Assembly: GCA_008508345.1 (NCBI GenBank) | Contig: QNGE01003085.1 | Coordinates: 1 to 64,000, forward strand | Source of the DNA: Paragonimus westermani | Lineage: Eukaryota; Platyhelminthes; Trematoda; Plagiorchiida; Troglotrematidae | Direction of reading: 5' to 3' | DNA length: 64,000 nucleotides | Position numbers and translations under genes: made by a program | Shown here: piece after piece, positions 13,902 through 26,640 of the stretch | Numbering within the stretch: position 1 is the first letter of the stretch | Layout: every line of letters begins with the position of its first letter | Notes under the pieces: model-generated | What the model saw: the letters and a program-made list of their open reading frames with translations, nothing else | What the model was told of the DNA's origin: nothing | The model's database searches: none

Positions 13902-14153
13902 AGTGCAAGTTAGTGCATCCCAGAGAAGAAAAGGATGAAAAGCAAAGTTCTCATTGGACTATGAAAAGCCAGGCAGACCATTCATCATACAATGCACCAA
14001 CAAAGCCGGAGAATAGGATGGGTAGAAGACCACAGACACTCAAGTTTCTGAAAAGAAGAGCGGATTAATTGTCAATGACCAGGATGTTGGCCGATGCAGT
14101 CATTAACAGAAGTAGGATAAATATACCGATATGACCTACCTGAGCCTAGCGTG

Positions 14154-14180
14154 CTCTCTCTCTCTCTCACACACACACAC
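14154..14180. repeat. Compound (CT)n(CA)n microsatellite
   Basis: A CT run (14154-14168) passes directly into a CA run (14168-14180) followed by CGTA. A second CA run followed by CGTA lies about 290 bp downstream. Confidence 0.95.
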
Positions 14181-14457
14181 GTAGACGCGACAGCATCAAA
14201 CACCACTGTTCACACGATCCTAGCAACCAGACACACAGTCAGTCCTGGCAAAAACAGGCAACTTCCAAACGAAGATACAACACACAGTCTCCACACACAA
14301 CAAACGCACGCATCTGCTTTTTTGTCTGGCTGCTCCTCATCGGCCAATCTGACAAGGTTGAACCCACAAGGACCGTAGTCACAGTCAGCACAGCCCTCCG
14401 GATCAAAACAGCACGCAAGCCTGACCACCACGCCAACGTAGCAGAAAAGGTCTCATT

Positions 14458-14471
14458 ACACACACACACAC
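14458..14471. repeat. (AC)n microsatellite
   Basis: A seven-unit AC run, followed by the same GTA context as the run at 14168-14180. Confidence 0.9.
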
Positions 14472-14480
14472 GTAATAATG

Positions 14481-17400
14481 CCACTAACGTAAAATAGATT
14501 ATTCCGTCGTGAATCTTAAAATATAGTTCCTCATCGTTTATGGCCGGTTACACCACGAAACTATCAGACAAAGTCTCCCACACATCCAAAATATACTACC
14601 CACGCTTAGGAGAATTAGGCGTTCAACCACATATCCTTACCAAGTACAGCTTTCTGTTCGTCCTAGTTCATTACTTCCCCCTCACTCAAGGGCTTGGCCG
14701 GTCTTTATTAACCTCATTCGTGCTTCCATTCACAGTTTTGCTCAAATTCGGTCATGTTCCCTTCTTATCATCTGAGAAAATAAAATTTAGCGTGTATGTC
14801 GTTCGTATGAGTGATCAAGTTTTCTGCTAGTGTTAATATGCTGTGTAAATTTCTGTGTAGGCCTCTGTGATTGTACAAGTCAGTATAACTACGCTGCCCG
14901 CCAAGCTGAGCTCCCTCCTTATCACTCAACATAACGTGAAATCACTAAGTAACACCTTCAAAAGGGCTAGTTACTTGATAGTGGATCAACTTCTCCTTAG
15001 TTGTGATAACCTCCTCTAAACCTCTCTGTATGTTGTTCACGTGGTATTCGATGTAAGTTTTCCGCGTAGTTAGCCTGATGTGTCAGTGGATGCATTCCAC
15101 AATATAGGTAGACAACCAGAATCAAGTTGTTAATAGGCAGTGTAACTTGACCAGCCCGACCAAATTCTGGCGATCTTCGTTGTCGGTTAGTAGCTTTATC
15201 CAGTTGTTACGATAACCATATATGTTAGTTCGTCAGCTGTTCAAAATCCAGGCCAGTCAAGTTGTTAACCACTAGTACCAGTCCTTTGACTAACACATTC
15301 CGATAGATCACCCCAAAGAGCCTATACGGATTACAAAGTCTCACACTACCCTGTAATCCACATGGTACATCACATGTGCGTCGGTTGTACGCGAAGGTCA
15401 CAGCTTGCAATCATGGACTTGGTCTTGTTTTATCAGTCTGTAGTTTACGTTCCCCATTCGAAATGGCAATAAACACATACCTAGCTCGAGCATTGAGTCC
15501 GCTCATCTTGTTCATGGGTGTATAATTGAGTTTGAACTTCAGACGATTAGCTGAACAGTCGAGACGGCCAACACATCATTAACCGATGAACGTCGGTGAA
15601 CACATGAATACGGATGGAACACTGTGAATAGAGTGGTTGCCTGTAGGCAGCAGAAAAAACAACACCAATATCGGCTACCTGACATGTTCGAACGAGGGAG
15701 TGGTTTTTTGAAGGATGGTATAATTCTGCCCAAAAGTCAACACCTTAACGCCGACTAACCATTTTTCTCTATAGTCCTGTCTTTCAATTCTACTGATTTG
15801 TATGTGCTGCCCTTCGCGAATTCTGTGCGTCTTTTGCCAACTTGGTCATAAACGAGGTTTCTGTTGCTCTTCTTCTGCATAGTTTATACACGAAATCAGT
15901 TCCGCATGTAATTTGAGTACTGACATCAAAACTGTACTGCTCTGCTGTAATGAGAATAGCCAGTGGAAAAATATCAGAGAATCGAGCACTCATTTTTACG
16001 GGACTAAGTCCACCTCAATCTGCAATCTGCTTTGGTCTGTTTACTAGGTGCTGGACTTGGCTAAAATTCAGATTTCCCAGTGGAAGAATGTGGACTATCT
16101 TCCATGTGAAACATTGCAAATTACACCTACTGTAAAGAAACTTCAGGAAAGCAAGGTAAGGTGGTTTTCGGATTTTAAATAGTAATTTAAAAATCTTACC
16201 GTCCACCTGACGCCATTCGTTCTTTTGTTTCACTCCAGGCCACACTAGACAGGAAACTGTCCGGCCTGTGTGGCCGACATTGATTGAAGTTTCTGTGAGA
16301 ATCAAGTCCATTTAAGTTGGTGTGGCTGTTCTCTGCAATCCATGAACACAGTGTCCGTCAAAACAGTTCACACTCATAAACCAATACGCATCTAGAGACA
16401 CAACCATACAGCTATTCTGTCTGTTTTCTATTTTTCCACATCAAATGGACGACAACATTGTTATCGTAAATTCGATGCTATGAAATTTGTCGCCAAGCGA
16501 TGGAGTAGACGTGCTATCTTGGCTTTCGGCACTTGCCTTACACAATCTCAGTACCCCACGATATTCCCGTATTTTGTAGCATCCTTGACGTCGGTCTCCT
16601 GCTCACGTTATCTAGCAGACTATTCCATCCTTTCCTCCGAGTTACAACCAGCTCTAACAAAGAGATAGACTAGCGCTTTTCGTTCCCCTACTAGAACCCT
16701 GAGTGTTCTAACAAGTTTCCAGTGGAGCCGAGATCTAGTGGCCATTTTTGCCTAAGGTATACTCCTTCTCCATGACCCACATGACAATCCCGAACACACA
16801 AAGTTCGATTGCATACGCACCGTAGTCCTGGAAGGTGGACTCACCGTTTGCCTTGCTGGCAGTGCAGGTCTATAAGGATTTCTGTTACTTGCTGGTTATC
16901 AGTAGTTTGAGTCCGAACTACTAATCTAGTGTTACTTGTTAACCAGATTGCGCGTGTGTTGACCCACTATCGTGGTGTACCGTTCCCAAGATAGATTTTT
17001 TTATAGGAGACTCATACCCTGATTCCCCAGCACGTCTCATGCATTCGCGACTCATTTAACATAACATCTATCAACCCATATAATTTCGCCTGACTCAGTA
17101 CTCTGATAAACATACCATTTCACTACCGATTCCAAGTGGCAATTGTGGTGCTGTTAAATGAACACAACCTGTCTAGCGCGTAAACCACATCAGCCAATTT
17201 AACGCAGGATTATGTGAGTAGATAACAGATAATAGTCTTGCTTAACACAGCTGTTAAACTTTACAAATGACTGGTGAGTTTGGCATTAACAGCCTACCAC
17301 CCTTGCTTGATATCCCTCTCTCTGACATTCGTCATAGTCATTTGGGCCTGTAAACCATTTAGTCTGTAGGTCATTACCACTTCGACAGGGTTAGACTATC

Positions 17401-18035
17401 AGAATTTTCAGTGGTACGCTCCAGCTTTTCCAACCTTCTGTTTGTATGTCACACCGCTGTACGATTGGCATTCATGGGACTGGCGTTAAAACTGTCAAGA
17501 CTCGGAGACCACAAAACGTATCGTCTCTCACTTAGGTCATCAAAGTGACTCAGTAAAGTTAGATCAAACGCTGAATGAGTTTCAACAACTAGCCATGTGG
17601 TTTGAGTTGTAACAAAAGGTCATCCACTCATAGTGGTCATGGGCCTGACCAGAACCTACTGTAGCTCAAGCGGTTCACCAGAACAGCCATTCGAAATAAC
17701 CGTAAACAAAACAACTTGTACAAAAGCGCAAAAACGAACTTAAAATAAGTTGAATAGAAGAACTAGAAATGTGGTGAATGCAGGTCTGTTACTGATTGTG
17801 CCACGTCAGTATCTCGGATAACGTTTCCAACTATGGCCAGAACATAACAGATAACACTTACGCATGTCTCGTGATCAGATCGTTGGTTGGTAGCCGGACT
17901 GTCCTACTCAAATTTTGATGGTCTTAGTATATAACCTCCGACGCGATAAACCAACCCAACCTGACTATCTGATCGCGTATCCCGGAAGTTCTAAACTACG
18001 CGCTGAAGAGCGTCCGTGTTGCTCACGTAGTCATC
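14481..18035. other. No gene seen
   Basis: Only short chance frames on both strands. No splice-bounded open segment, RNA gene or mobile-element protein was recognised. Confidence 0.45.
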
Positions 18036-18039
18036 CTGC

Positions 18040-18120
18040 CCGAGGTAGGCCGAGTGGCGGTCAAGCACCTCAATTCTGTTGATATCTTCGCTTCAAACAG
18101 GCTATGATTCGAAACCACAG
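18040..18120 (+). repeat. tRNA(Leu/Ser)-like SINE head or tRNA pseudogene
   Basis: The segment taggccgagtggcgg (18046-18060) resembles the A box of type-II tRNAs (Leu/Ser). A B-box-like gattcgaaacc follows at about 18106-18116, with tRNA-like spacing. No proper anticodon stem or closing acceptor stem is visible, so it is not a working tRNA gene. Confidence 0.4.
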
Positions 18121-18179
18121 AGTGAAACAGAACGTACATGAACTTTGCACATCCCTCTGTTAAGCGATAACCGCATTTC

Positions 18180-18310
18180 ATTTTGACGTCACACGATGCA
18201 TTTTGTTGTCCTCGCCGATGTCATATGAACAGTTTTACGAGCGGACAAGATAGTGCTACCTAAGCTTCTGAAGCTGTCCGTAATCGCAAGTGGATTATTT
18301 ATAATAGTGA
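18180..18310 (-). mobile_element. Short RTE-type LINE reverse-transcriptase scrap
   Basis: On the - strand it reads DSFRSLGSTILSARK. This parallels DSFTNLGSTISLA in the larger RTE relic at 23.5-26.6 kb (- strand, near 24150). The nucleotide match (gatagtgctacc, then agtggatt) supports a shared origin. Only about 130 bp remains. Confidence 0.55.
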
Positions 18311-18505
18311 ACGCAGACGCTCACTCGACTTGATGAGGAAGCAAGGCTGTAGGTTACCTATCAGCAAGATGTGTGAAAATGAAATTTTCTCCCTACAGTC
18401 GCGCGAAAGGTCAGTGAATACACCAACATGGCAAAAAATGACAGTGTAGGGATGTCACATTTTGGAGAATAATGTAGTTCGAAAAAAACAGTTTTGAAAG
18501 TTTTT

Positions 18506-18590
18506 GGATTCGGCTGAGTTCGAACCAGCGAATGTAGCACCGTGACCTTACGCGAAAGCCAGCCTAACAGCTGAGCTATGAAGCGAAGCT
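18506..18590 (-). repeat. tRNA-derived SINE head, copy 1
   Basis: The - strand carries an A box (tagctcagctg, complement of 18568-18578) and a B box (ggttcgaactc, complement of 18516-18526) at tRNA spacing. Flanking tRNA-like ends are partly preserved. The anticodon arm does not fold, so this is a SINE head or pseudogene. Confidence 0.6.
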
Positions 18591-18957
18591 GAGTGGTCAG
18601 AAGTTTCACATTTCCGTTTAGTTTTCCACATACGCCACTGCATCCTCTGAAATCCACCAGATTATTCGAGAGATGAACTATCTTGGCACATTTTCTTGAA
18701 TGTCAATGTTGGAAGCTATCAAAGTCACTGTTATGTTGCTGATAACTAGTGTGCTAACTTTTCTACTGTCAATTCTGCTATTCCATTTAAAGGTAGCATT
18801 TTTAATTTTCAACTATTTCATTAATAGATTTCAGCGGTAATTACTTCAGAAATTTGTCCCACCAGTCTAGCTCCCGTGTCACCTGATGGACTCCTGATGT
18901 TGCAGTAGTGTAGGTGAGTAAACGAACAGAAATTTAAAACTTCTGACCTTTCAGTTT

Positions 18958-19031
18958 GGCTTCACAGCTCAGCTGGTAGAATAGTTGTCTCCAAAGGTCA
19001 TTATCGCCACTGGTTCGCTATCATTTGAAGC
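18958..19031 (+). repeat. tRNA-derived SINE head, copy 2
   Basis: It starts ggcttcacagctcagctgg and ends tgaagc, so the outer bases can pair as an acceptor stem. The 74-nt length equals a tRNA. The D arm is recognisable, but the T arm (tggttcgctatc) is mutated, so it is not a functional tRNA. Confidence 0.55.
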
Positions 19032-19260
19032 TTTGGCTTTCCATAATCACTTCTCTTCTAACGTAACAATTCCACCCCACTGTTTGTCCGCAACACAGTT
19101 ATGTGTTTCATATTTTGTTCTCTCTTTTTTATGTAATTCGATGTTCACGGACTTCAACTCACTATCCTAACCAAGTGTTATTGAAGTTTGATACAGCATT
19201 ATAACTTTATGTAATAAAATCTGTCTAATTCGTCTCACGTTGGTTCCGCTGGGCCACCGT

Positions 19261-19475
19261 ATGGTTCAGAAGGTGGAGTCGAACTCGAAGTCCACTCGTT
19301 CAAGACCTCAAGCACAACGGACTGAGAAAGAAGTTGATGCAACAAGGGATTTCGAACCAAGTGAATTCCAGCGGGATCTCAAGACCAGTTCAGGAATTGT
19401 GGTGATCATTCCAAGTTCAAAGAAACAACCTGAAACAGTCCATAACCCTTCAATCGATTTCTCCGTTAACTCTGG
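19261..19475 (+). CDS. Unknown + strand gene, proposed first coding exon
   Basis: This is a 215-nt open segment starting at ATG (MVQKVESNSK) and ending at a good donor, GG|GTGAGC, in phase 2. The product is hydrophilic, rich in Lys, Arg, Glu and Ser, and contains the hydrophobic run SGIVVIIPSSK. No known domain is recognised. The frame is also open upstream of the ATG (to at least 19201), so the start is only the first plausible Met. The next exon (20229-20336) begins in the matching phase. Codon use is balanced, unlike the AT-rich chance frames around it. No promoter was recognised, and trans-splicing, which flatworms use, could define the 5' end. Confidence 0.5.
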
Positions 19476-20228
19476 GTGAGCAATTTGAAAAGAGCTGAAT
19501 TTAACCTCACAGTATGCGCTGTTCCAACATTTCAGTCTGTGATTAACCTTCTAATTGATACACACACTAATATTCACACCATTATATATCGCGTTTTGCA
19601 TACTGCCATCTTACAGTCTCTTAAAAAAGCCTCAACTTTTCATAAATCAATGGAAACTACTTTTTCGAAAGCCTTACAGATCTCTCCAGGGAAAGACGAT
19701 TAGCGCTTGCTACGCATACTTGTTAAATAACACGTTCCGTGATTCTCGGGATGGTCGGGTTATGATGTGTAGGTTTACATACGATCAGTGTAACGATGAA
19801 TTAAACAGAAAACTGCAAACCTCGGGATGACTTTAGAAAGTGTCTTCCAAATTACATTGATTTCAGGAACCGTTGAATGGAGGCGATAAAGTACCCACTG
19901 CGGTAAATCTGGTAACAAGAATGAAGACATATAGGAGGACGTTTGTTTTCCATAATTCTTCAGGCCGGCGCGATTACATAATTAATCAGTAGATTCGGGT
20001 TGATATCACGATTGGAGTTATTATAGAGTAACTAGGTCTCTGGTCAATCGGTTGGCGATGATTTGATTGGCCTATCACGTCACGCTGGTCCACTGGTTTG
20101 ACCGCAAATTCCACTTTAACAAGTTTGATCAATATCTCGATCTAACTGTATTGATTCCTTATATAATTGTACTGGCCTGAAGATGAATTATGGAAAACAT
20201 ATATTCGCCTATATGTCTTTATTTTCAG

Positions 20229-20336
20229 CATCGTAATGGGAGTATCTGAAAAGCTGAAATCTGGTGACGCCCAAAATTCATATTTAAGACCTCACCTTTC
20301 ATACCAGAAGGCATTTGCTGTTATACACCACACAAG
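20229..20336 (+). CDS. Unknown + strand gene, exon 2
   Basis: This 108-nt segment is bounded by a strong acceptor (CTTTATTTTCAG) and a good donor (AAG|GTAACA). It enters and leaves in phase 2 and stays open as IVMGVSEKLKSGDAQ, then LRPHLSYQKAFAVIHHT. The entry phase matches the previous exon's end. No domain is recognised. The following intron may be 10.4 kb and would hold a Penelope-like RT fragment, an RTE relic and two SINE heads. Confidence 0.55.
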
Positions 20337-21656
20337 GTAACATGTGGGTTGAATACTTTTGCACTGATCAAACCGAAATACCGGTAACTGTGAGAATGTT
20401 GGTACAAAGACCACACCACCGAGCCACCGCGTGCATATCGGCACATGCTGTCAACAGCAAGCAATTCCCAATAATGCAGACGTTAAGCATTGGAGTGGCG
20501 CTACTCTGAAGTGTGATATAACTGCTTTGTTTTTAGCAGTTGAAAATACTGGTAAATCTGAAACGGGATACTATTAGTGTTAGGTTATACGCTCAATCTG
20601 TTGACTCGCTTGTAGAGGTTTGGTGTCCACGCTTGGTCAAATCGTCACACTGAGAAGAGTTGTTCAATTAGGAAATACTGTTTTACAGTGTTGACTGTGG
20701 GATCTAAAGACAACTGTTAAAACTATAGGTTGAAGGCCAGTTGCTTGAAGATCAAACATCCAGGGTGTCAAATTTCAGTTAACCAGGGCCGAAATGCGAG
20801 TCGTAGCTGATGGGCCTTCCGATATCATGCTCATCTGTTGATGAGGTGGTGCTCTCGGTCGATTAGTTGATACATTACTCCGGGTTTTGATCGGTGAGTA
20901 AATTTGTTTTGGGTCAACCCACTCTTATTAATAAATAGATTAGTAATAACACAACGCTACCAGCAGGTTGTAATACTCAACATTTCAATCACCTCGGGTA
21001 GACTTCCACAGAAGTGTTGGATTTCCACTCATATACGTTCATTAATTCCGCTCTTGAACACTGAGCTTCGAGGAATTCGCACGCGTATCGGTTTCGTGCT
21101 CTGTCAACTCTTATCTCGTTCCCTAATTTGAACAGATGATTCTCATTGTCCCTATGCGCCAACATAAGTGACTTTTGACTTTGTCTTTATTTTCGAGCTG
21201 TGATCAGGTGTTCGTATGTTCACTTTTCCTCCCCTATGACAAACGCAGTAGTTATTACATGGCACACCTGGTTGTTTTCATAGACTGAAACTGATGTTTC
21301 TTCAGTCGGGATTTCGCCCTTGACTTTCGAATAGTAGCTGGAACGGTTTTTGTTGACCTATACCCCACTGTGATTCCGAGTGGGAGTAGAAATTTCGTCA
21401 TCAGTCCTGAAATATCTAGAATGTGAGATAACAGTGATTTGTTTGGTGGGGATCGCCCTTAATTGTTAGACCGTTCTGAGGAGAAATACATAGTAGAACA
21501 GTTTTTGGTCTATGTAGTTGAGCATATAGGTGTTAGATACATGATGCACTGCCTTTTCAATTCCAGTGAACCATAATACGTTTTTCCTTGTTTGAGTTGA
21601 ATTTCAGTAAGACGTCATCTGTTTTGCGGAATTATTGCTGAAAAGTTCTGGAGTCA

Positions 21657-21702
21657 GCCAATATATTATGTTATATTATATATGTATTATATTATATATG
21701 AC
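21657..21702. repeat. TTATA-rich simple repeat
   Basis: Imperfect repeats of TATATTA and TATATG fill this stretch. It has no coding character. Confidence 0.8.
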
Positions 21703-21759
21703 TAATGTTCGGCATTACGACTAGGACAACTAGAAGTGGTGGGTTATAATGGCTCTCTT

Positions 21760-22362
21760 CTATCCCAGTGAATGATACTCGAATGAATTCATTTCAGACG
21801 AATCCATGGTTGTCGCCCACGTTATTGCCTTTCGGGGTGATAACAATATAGTTGGCGTAACGCTCACACATTTCTGGTTGGGTCGACCAGAAGAAGAGTT
21901 ACTCTTCAAGGCAAAACCGAAGCGGCGGTTGGTGTCCCAACCAATGTGCCTTTTAATCTGTTGTGCAGCTTTCCGTTGAGCCCAGAATAAGTCGTGAGAC
22001 AAAGATTCATTTAGTCCAACGTATGTGTTAGGTTGACAGTTCCACGGACTTCCAGTATCTGTAACAATGTTACCAGTGCCCATCTGGCTAACGTCGATTG
22101 GGGTGAACAGTGTGGTCATGTCGAAGGAGATTATGAACTCGTCTTCTTTGGTGAAGGCTTGATGGATGTTCGCGAAAATGTTTTGGGCGAACTCAGTGAG
22201 TGATTCGATCTTGGCATAACATGCTTCAACCCATCCCAACGTCCCGTTGGTAACTAATTTGTGAATCCCGTGTTTCTGTATCACTTTATGTACGGTCAGT
22301 AACCGACGTACGTAGGCAGCGACGTAGACAAGTCTTATTAATCTGCTTGTCTCTTTGGCCAA
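21760..22362 (-). mobile_element. Penelope-like element reverse-transcriptase fragment
   Basis: A 200-codon - strand open frame. Residues about 55-95 read KIESLTEFAQNIFAN, then EDEFIISFDMTTLFTPIDVS. This matches the first catalytic Asp box of Penelope-like RTs (typically VSFDVTSLFTxIP). The part beyond it (from about residue 96) does not follow the RT fold I know, so another sequence may be joined to the fragment or the frame may be decayed. The YxDD box, thumb and GIY-YIG domain are absent here. Although the frame is long, the element is truncated and cannot be active. Confidence 0.65.
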
Positions 22363-23499
22363 TAGAGTCTAATGGTGTGTACAGAGGACTCAGGAACTGG
22401 AGTGTACAAGCCTGGTGGTCATGTATACCCATTTGGAGGGGGGCGATCCACTGATGTTAGTCAGAGTTGTGTACGGTTCGGATGTACTAACTTTAGTCAG
22501 AGTTGACTATTCAAACAGTTAGAGAAAATGAACTATCGATTCGCTTACGGCTTGCAACCTGCATCGGACGCAATGGCCATCAGCGCCACATTTGTCGCCT
22601 AATTCTCCCATTGAATTGCTGCCGTATAGGCCGCTAAAATCCCACAGCGTAGCCTATACGTTCACCTGATTTGACCTCACCTAAATGTATTTGAACGCAT
22701 TAACAGGCAGGGTTGAGGTGATTGAAACTCTACCGTAATCCAAATGCTAGCTCCCTTAAAGGTCGTGCTAAATAGCTACCAACTGTGTGCTACAAAATGT
22801 CACAAACTTGCCTGTGCTGCCTACTGCCTGTTATGAAAAGTTAGCTTTTGATCTATGCGATGGCATTACTAAAATGTTGAGAAGTAGATATTCATTTGTC
22901 CCATCCTTATCGCAGCAAAACTTGTGGTTAAACCCGCCAACTTTTTCACCGTCACAGAGAACTGTTATTGATCGTTTTTGCCATGGTAATGAACATATAC
23001 GAAGACAACCGTCCTTTCAGCTTTGTTCTGGATTATTCGCAGGTTTCAACAACCTTGTGTTCCCACTCACTGGGTTTGGAGTAGTCCCATAATTTGTTAT
23101 ACGTGTCTCCGGATCAATGCCCATTGTCTCAAGTCCGCGCAGTATTAATCACTAACCAACGTTTTCAGCATCGAAATTATTCCTCCGTGGTAAAAGGTTC
23201 GTAATCGTTTCCAATAGTAGTACGAATATACTATTGCTAAGGTTAAAACAATGACAGCTACTGTTTCTGACTATTCTAGTACCAAAATTCTGAGCATGAC
23301 TACGATGGCGGTCAACCTGGGTCTACATTACACACATTTTTCGCCCTGCCCTAAGATGCAATTTCTGCTCAACCACTCGACTAAAACTCAGCGTCAATAT
23401 TACAACGATCTTAAGCATGCGACTCGGGAGACCGCTCATCTCAACACTGACGTGGAGTATTATAGGGAAAGAAGAAAGGTTTAATGAAAACTTTAAAAA

Positions 23500-26400
23500 G
23501 CCATGGAGGATGACTAAGCGAAAAAATCCAGAAGTGGCGTGTATACAGGCACATCATTGACTGCAGCATACTGCCTTCTGGAATAGCTTCTCTGGCTGAC
23601 GATTCGAGTGATCATGAGGACCCTAGCCAGGCGACGCTTATCCACTTTGCTCAATGGAGCAGTCAGAGTCTTCAGGGTTTGTGACCACGCTGTTTTTGAC
23701 CGCCATGTGGTTTCACTAAACTGCTCCTGGTCTCAGTGTATAGTGCCCAGTACGGCAAGCGCCCAGCTGGCATGCGAAATGCGTGAACTAAACATCCTAG
23801 GCTGTGCAGCGTCCTTAGTTGACCAACTGATCACATGTCCTGAGCCCACCGGAATGCACGTCGGCGAATGACGGTATTGCTGACGCGATCAATCCATTTA
23901 GTGTGAACTAATTGGTGGAGACAGTAGGGATCAAACACAGCAAGTCTGCTCATATCTTCCTTGCCAACAAGCCACGTTTCCGAACCATAGAGCAAAATAA
24001 AACGCACACAAGCATTGTATACATCTCCTTTCAGCGGCAGCCGAACGCCTTTTCGATACCACCAATGTCGTAGATCGGCAAACGCAACACGTGTGTTCGC
24101 CGTCCTCATTGATATCTCATCAGCAATATTAAGAGCTAACGAGATAGTGCTACCCAAGTTTGTGAAACTGTCCACAGCTTCAAGTGGATTGCTTACAACA
24201 AATGAAGTAAGGGTGGCAGTGCCCCAATCTTAAAGCAGCAGTTTACACTTTGAACATGCGAAGCGCATCCCACAGAAACCAGTCAGGTCAACCATGTTGT
24301 TTAGCACAGTTTTTTTGTCTTCGGTCGAGAGGCTAAGTAGTGCAATGTCATCCGTGTAATCCGCCAGGAAGAAGCTTAAAACTAAGCCTAGTATATCCCC
24401 TGAGCACGCCTTCTAGGATGTCATCCACAACAAAATTGAACACGAAAGGGAGATTTGACATTCTTGAAGAACATCTGTAGAAGTGACCTCCATACACTCT
24501 CAACCTGGTTGCAAAGTATGCTTACTGTGAACTCAACAGATCCACGTATTTCCTCGGAAATTTATCGAGAACAAGGCGGTTCCGGAGGAAGTTATGAGCA
24601 ACCAACTCGAAAGCATTCTTTAGGTCTGAAAATACCACAATCATCGACTATCCATAAGAGCGCCGATGAACGAACATCCGTCAGAGATTAAAAGTGTGAT
24701 CAACGCACCCCCGACCGGATCGGAATCCTGCCTGCTCTTCACGTATCTGAATTCCTCTTGGCTTAATGAACCGGCGTAATATACGATCACTAGGTAACTT
24801 GGACATAAAAGAATGTGGTTGTTATGTAGGCTTCCAGCCCACTTTTTGAAAACAGGAACTTCTGTTGATTAGCACCAGTCACGAGTACATCTTCAGGTTT
24901 CCAAACTGTCTGAAATAGTCTTGTCATTTCTAGCGTCCACCCCTCTCTACCATCCCTGAAAAGACCAAGAGAGAGAAAGTGTGGTCCAGAGGCCTTGTTA
25001 CGTTTCAACAACTCAAGCTGCAAGGCCATTCATGCTTCTTATGGACAGCCGTCTGAAATGCAATAAGTGACCATTCGGGTGTCTTCGTCTACATAGTCCG
25101 GTTGAGTCCACCTGAGTTCTTCCTTGAAATGTTCGGCCCACGAGTCAAGTCGGCGCGATTGGCTTGTCATATATGGGCCATCTTTTTCACATATGGTCTC
25201 ACACCGACTAGATGGATAGTAAAGTCACAGATCAGGAGAAGGGCTTTCTGTCGTTTCCAAATAAACGAGCTCGTTCCATCTCTTCTGACTGTTCGACGAA
25301 GTGGTGTTCACGGTCTTTGCTCAGGCTTTCAGTCAGCTTGTCTTTAAATTCTTGATGTTCGTCGTCGTATTCAGAACCAAGTGGAAGCGAGTGACGCTTG
25401 TTCATCGACGTAGTAGAAATGCAGTTCTGTCACAACTACACAAAACCTTCGAAGCGTACTTCTTAACAGCCATACATTCATAGCTGCCGCGAACTGTTCT
25501 CATTGTTCTTTGAGTTCTGTCACCGGGTTCCAATGGAACAGTTTATTCACCACTACTTCGAGACAGACGTTCTTTACACTCTCATCTCCTGAATGCCAGT
25601 TAACTGTCTTGTGTTTACGAGCGTATGACCTCCGGGCGCGCACAGCAGCATGGTCCGAGTCCAGATGGTTGTTAAAAATACACGACTGTCTTTAACATGA
25701 TGGTCTCACCTGTGTGTGACTGCAACATGATCGAGTTTTGTCTACTAATTCGCAGAACACTGTCGTCTCCATCTAACGCAGTGCCTTTTCCTGTGTTGAA
25801 GTGCGATGCCCAACGTACAGAGGCCATGAAGTGCTCACAGATGCAACAGTCTTTCATCACTGTCAGTGCGTTGTGCATAGACACGAAAGATACCTCCCAG
25901 CTGTTTCTCATTTGGAGGAAGACTAAGTTGAGCATTAAATCGCCGGCTGGTGTGATGATGTCAGAGAGTTTAACCTGCTTCAAAGGGTCAACCAGGGTGT
26001 CATTGAATCCATCTTTGGTAGTATTTGATTGGCTGTCCGTTGGACAGTACGTCGATATAATGAATATGAAACGGTTTTCCACTTTGCGTTGACAGACTTT
26101 AATCAACGTGTTGAGTGTGATAGCCCACAATTAACTGTTCACTGGGGTTCAACCGAGCGCACATTGTTCTGCTCTGGTACTCAGTACGATTCCCACTCCA
26201 GGTTGACCACGAGATTCAGTTTCAGGGTTACCAGAGAACTTGAGAGAGAGGAACTTGGATCGTCAGTTATCCAGATATGGGCTCAACTGAATAACGCTGC
26301 TAGAATCGCATAATCGCGCCTGCGATATAGCACGTATCAAACTGCATGCTTGAGAGAGTAGTTGCCAGAGCATCTTGCTGGCCAACATGTCGGATAGTGC

Positions 26401-26640
26401 AGATACTGAAGGCGCCAATGATTACCAGTCGTTTTGACTTCAGAAAACCTTTATCACCCGGGGGCACAGGGGAGGTGGAAAACCTAGAAGCAGAATGGAA
26501 AGAGAAGTTCTCAATGGATAAATAATGTAACTGTCATCAGAAAGATAACTCCTGATAACCTCCGGTCGTTTATGCTGTAGAAGAGTTTGACTTCACGGAA
26601 CCCACCTCAATTTTCTGACTCGAAAGTCTGACTCATGGTA
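23500..26640 (-). mobile_element. Decayed RTE-type non-LTR retrotransposon
   Basis: Read on the - strand. A possible endonuclease fragment lies at about 26130-25680 (IISTYCPTDSQSNTTKDGF). RT begins near 25015 (LKRNKASGPH), then GFRSGRGCVDH near 24715, KNAFELVAHN near 24620 and SNLPFVFNFVVDDILEGVL near 24460-24410. The catalytic box at about 24347-24364 reads DYTDD. The thumb follows at 24175-23831 (LGSTISLALNIADEIS, then LLYGSETW). A C-terminal RTE-like tail (HAFRMPAGRLP, then GGQKQRG) runs to about 23520. Many stops and frameshifts are present. Open frames on the other strand here (for example 25697-26092) are shadows. It lies in the proposed long intron, antisense to the host gene. Confidence 0.8.

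Larger units (their letters stand above)
13431..14110. repeat. Unclassified repeat-like block containing an N gap
   Basis: Base composition is more GC-rich than the neighbouring DNA, and purine-rich segments follow (about 13640-14060). No reverse transcriptase or transposase motif was recognised. A - strand frame stays open at 13453-13635 but has no known domain. The block may be the untranslated part of a LINE or a SINE-like unit, which is inferred from composition only. Confidence 0.35.

Noticed and set aside
14540..14830. 96-codon + strand frame
   Set aside because: No homology recognised, hydrophobic AT-biased composition and no splice sites; treated as chance.
20760..20893. Exon before the strong donor GTGAGTAAAT at about 20893
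   Set aside because: All frames leading into the donor are closed within a short distance, leaving at most a 28-nt segment with no support.
22776..22985. Possible exon in the 101-codon frame VLPTACYEKLAFDLCDGITK...
   Set aside because: A donor at 22985 is plausible, but the acceptor is weak and the phases (1 in, 1 out) fit no neighbouring exon.
25697..26092. 131-codon + strand open frame
   Set aside because: It is the antisense shadow of the RTE endonuclease region, which has the recognisable motifs on the - strand.
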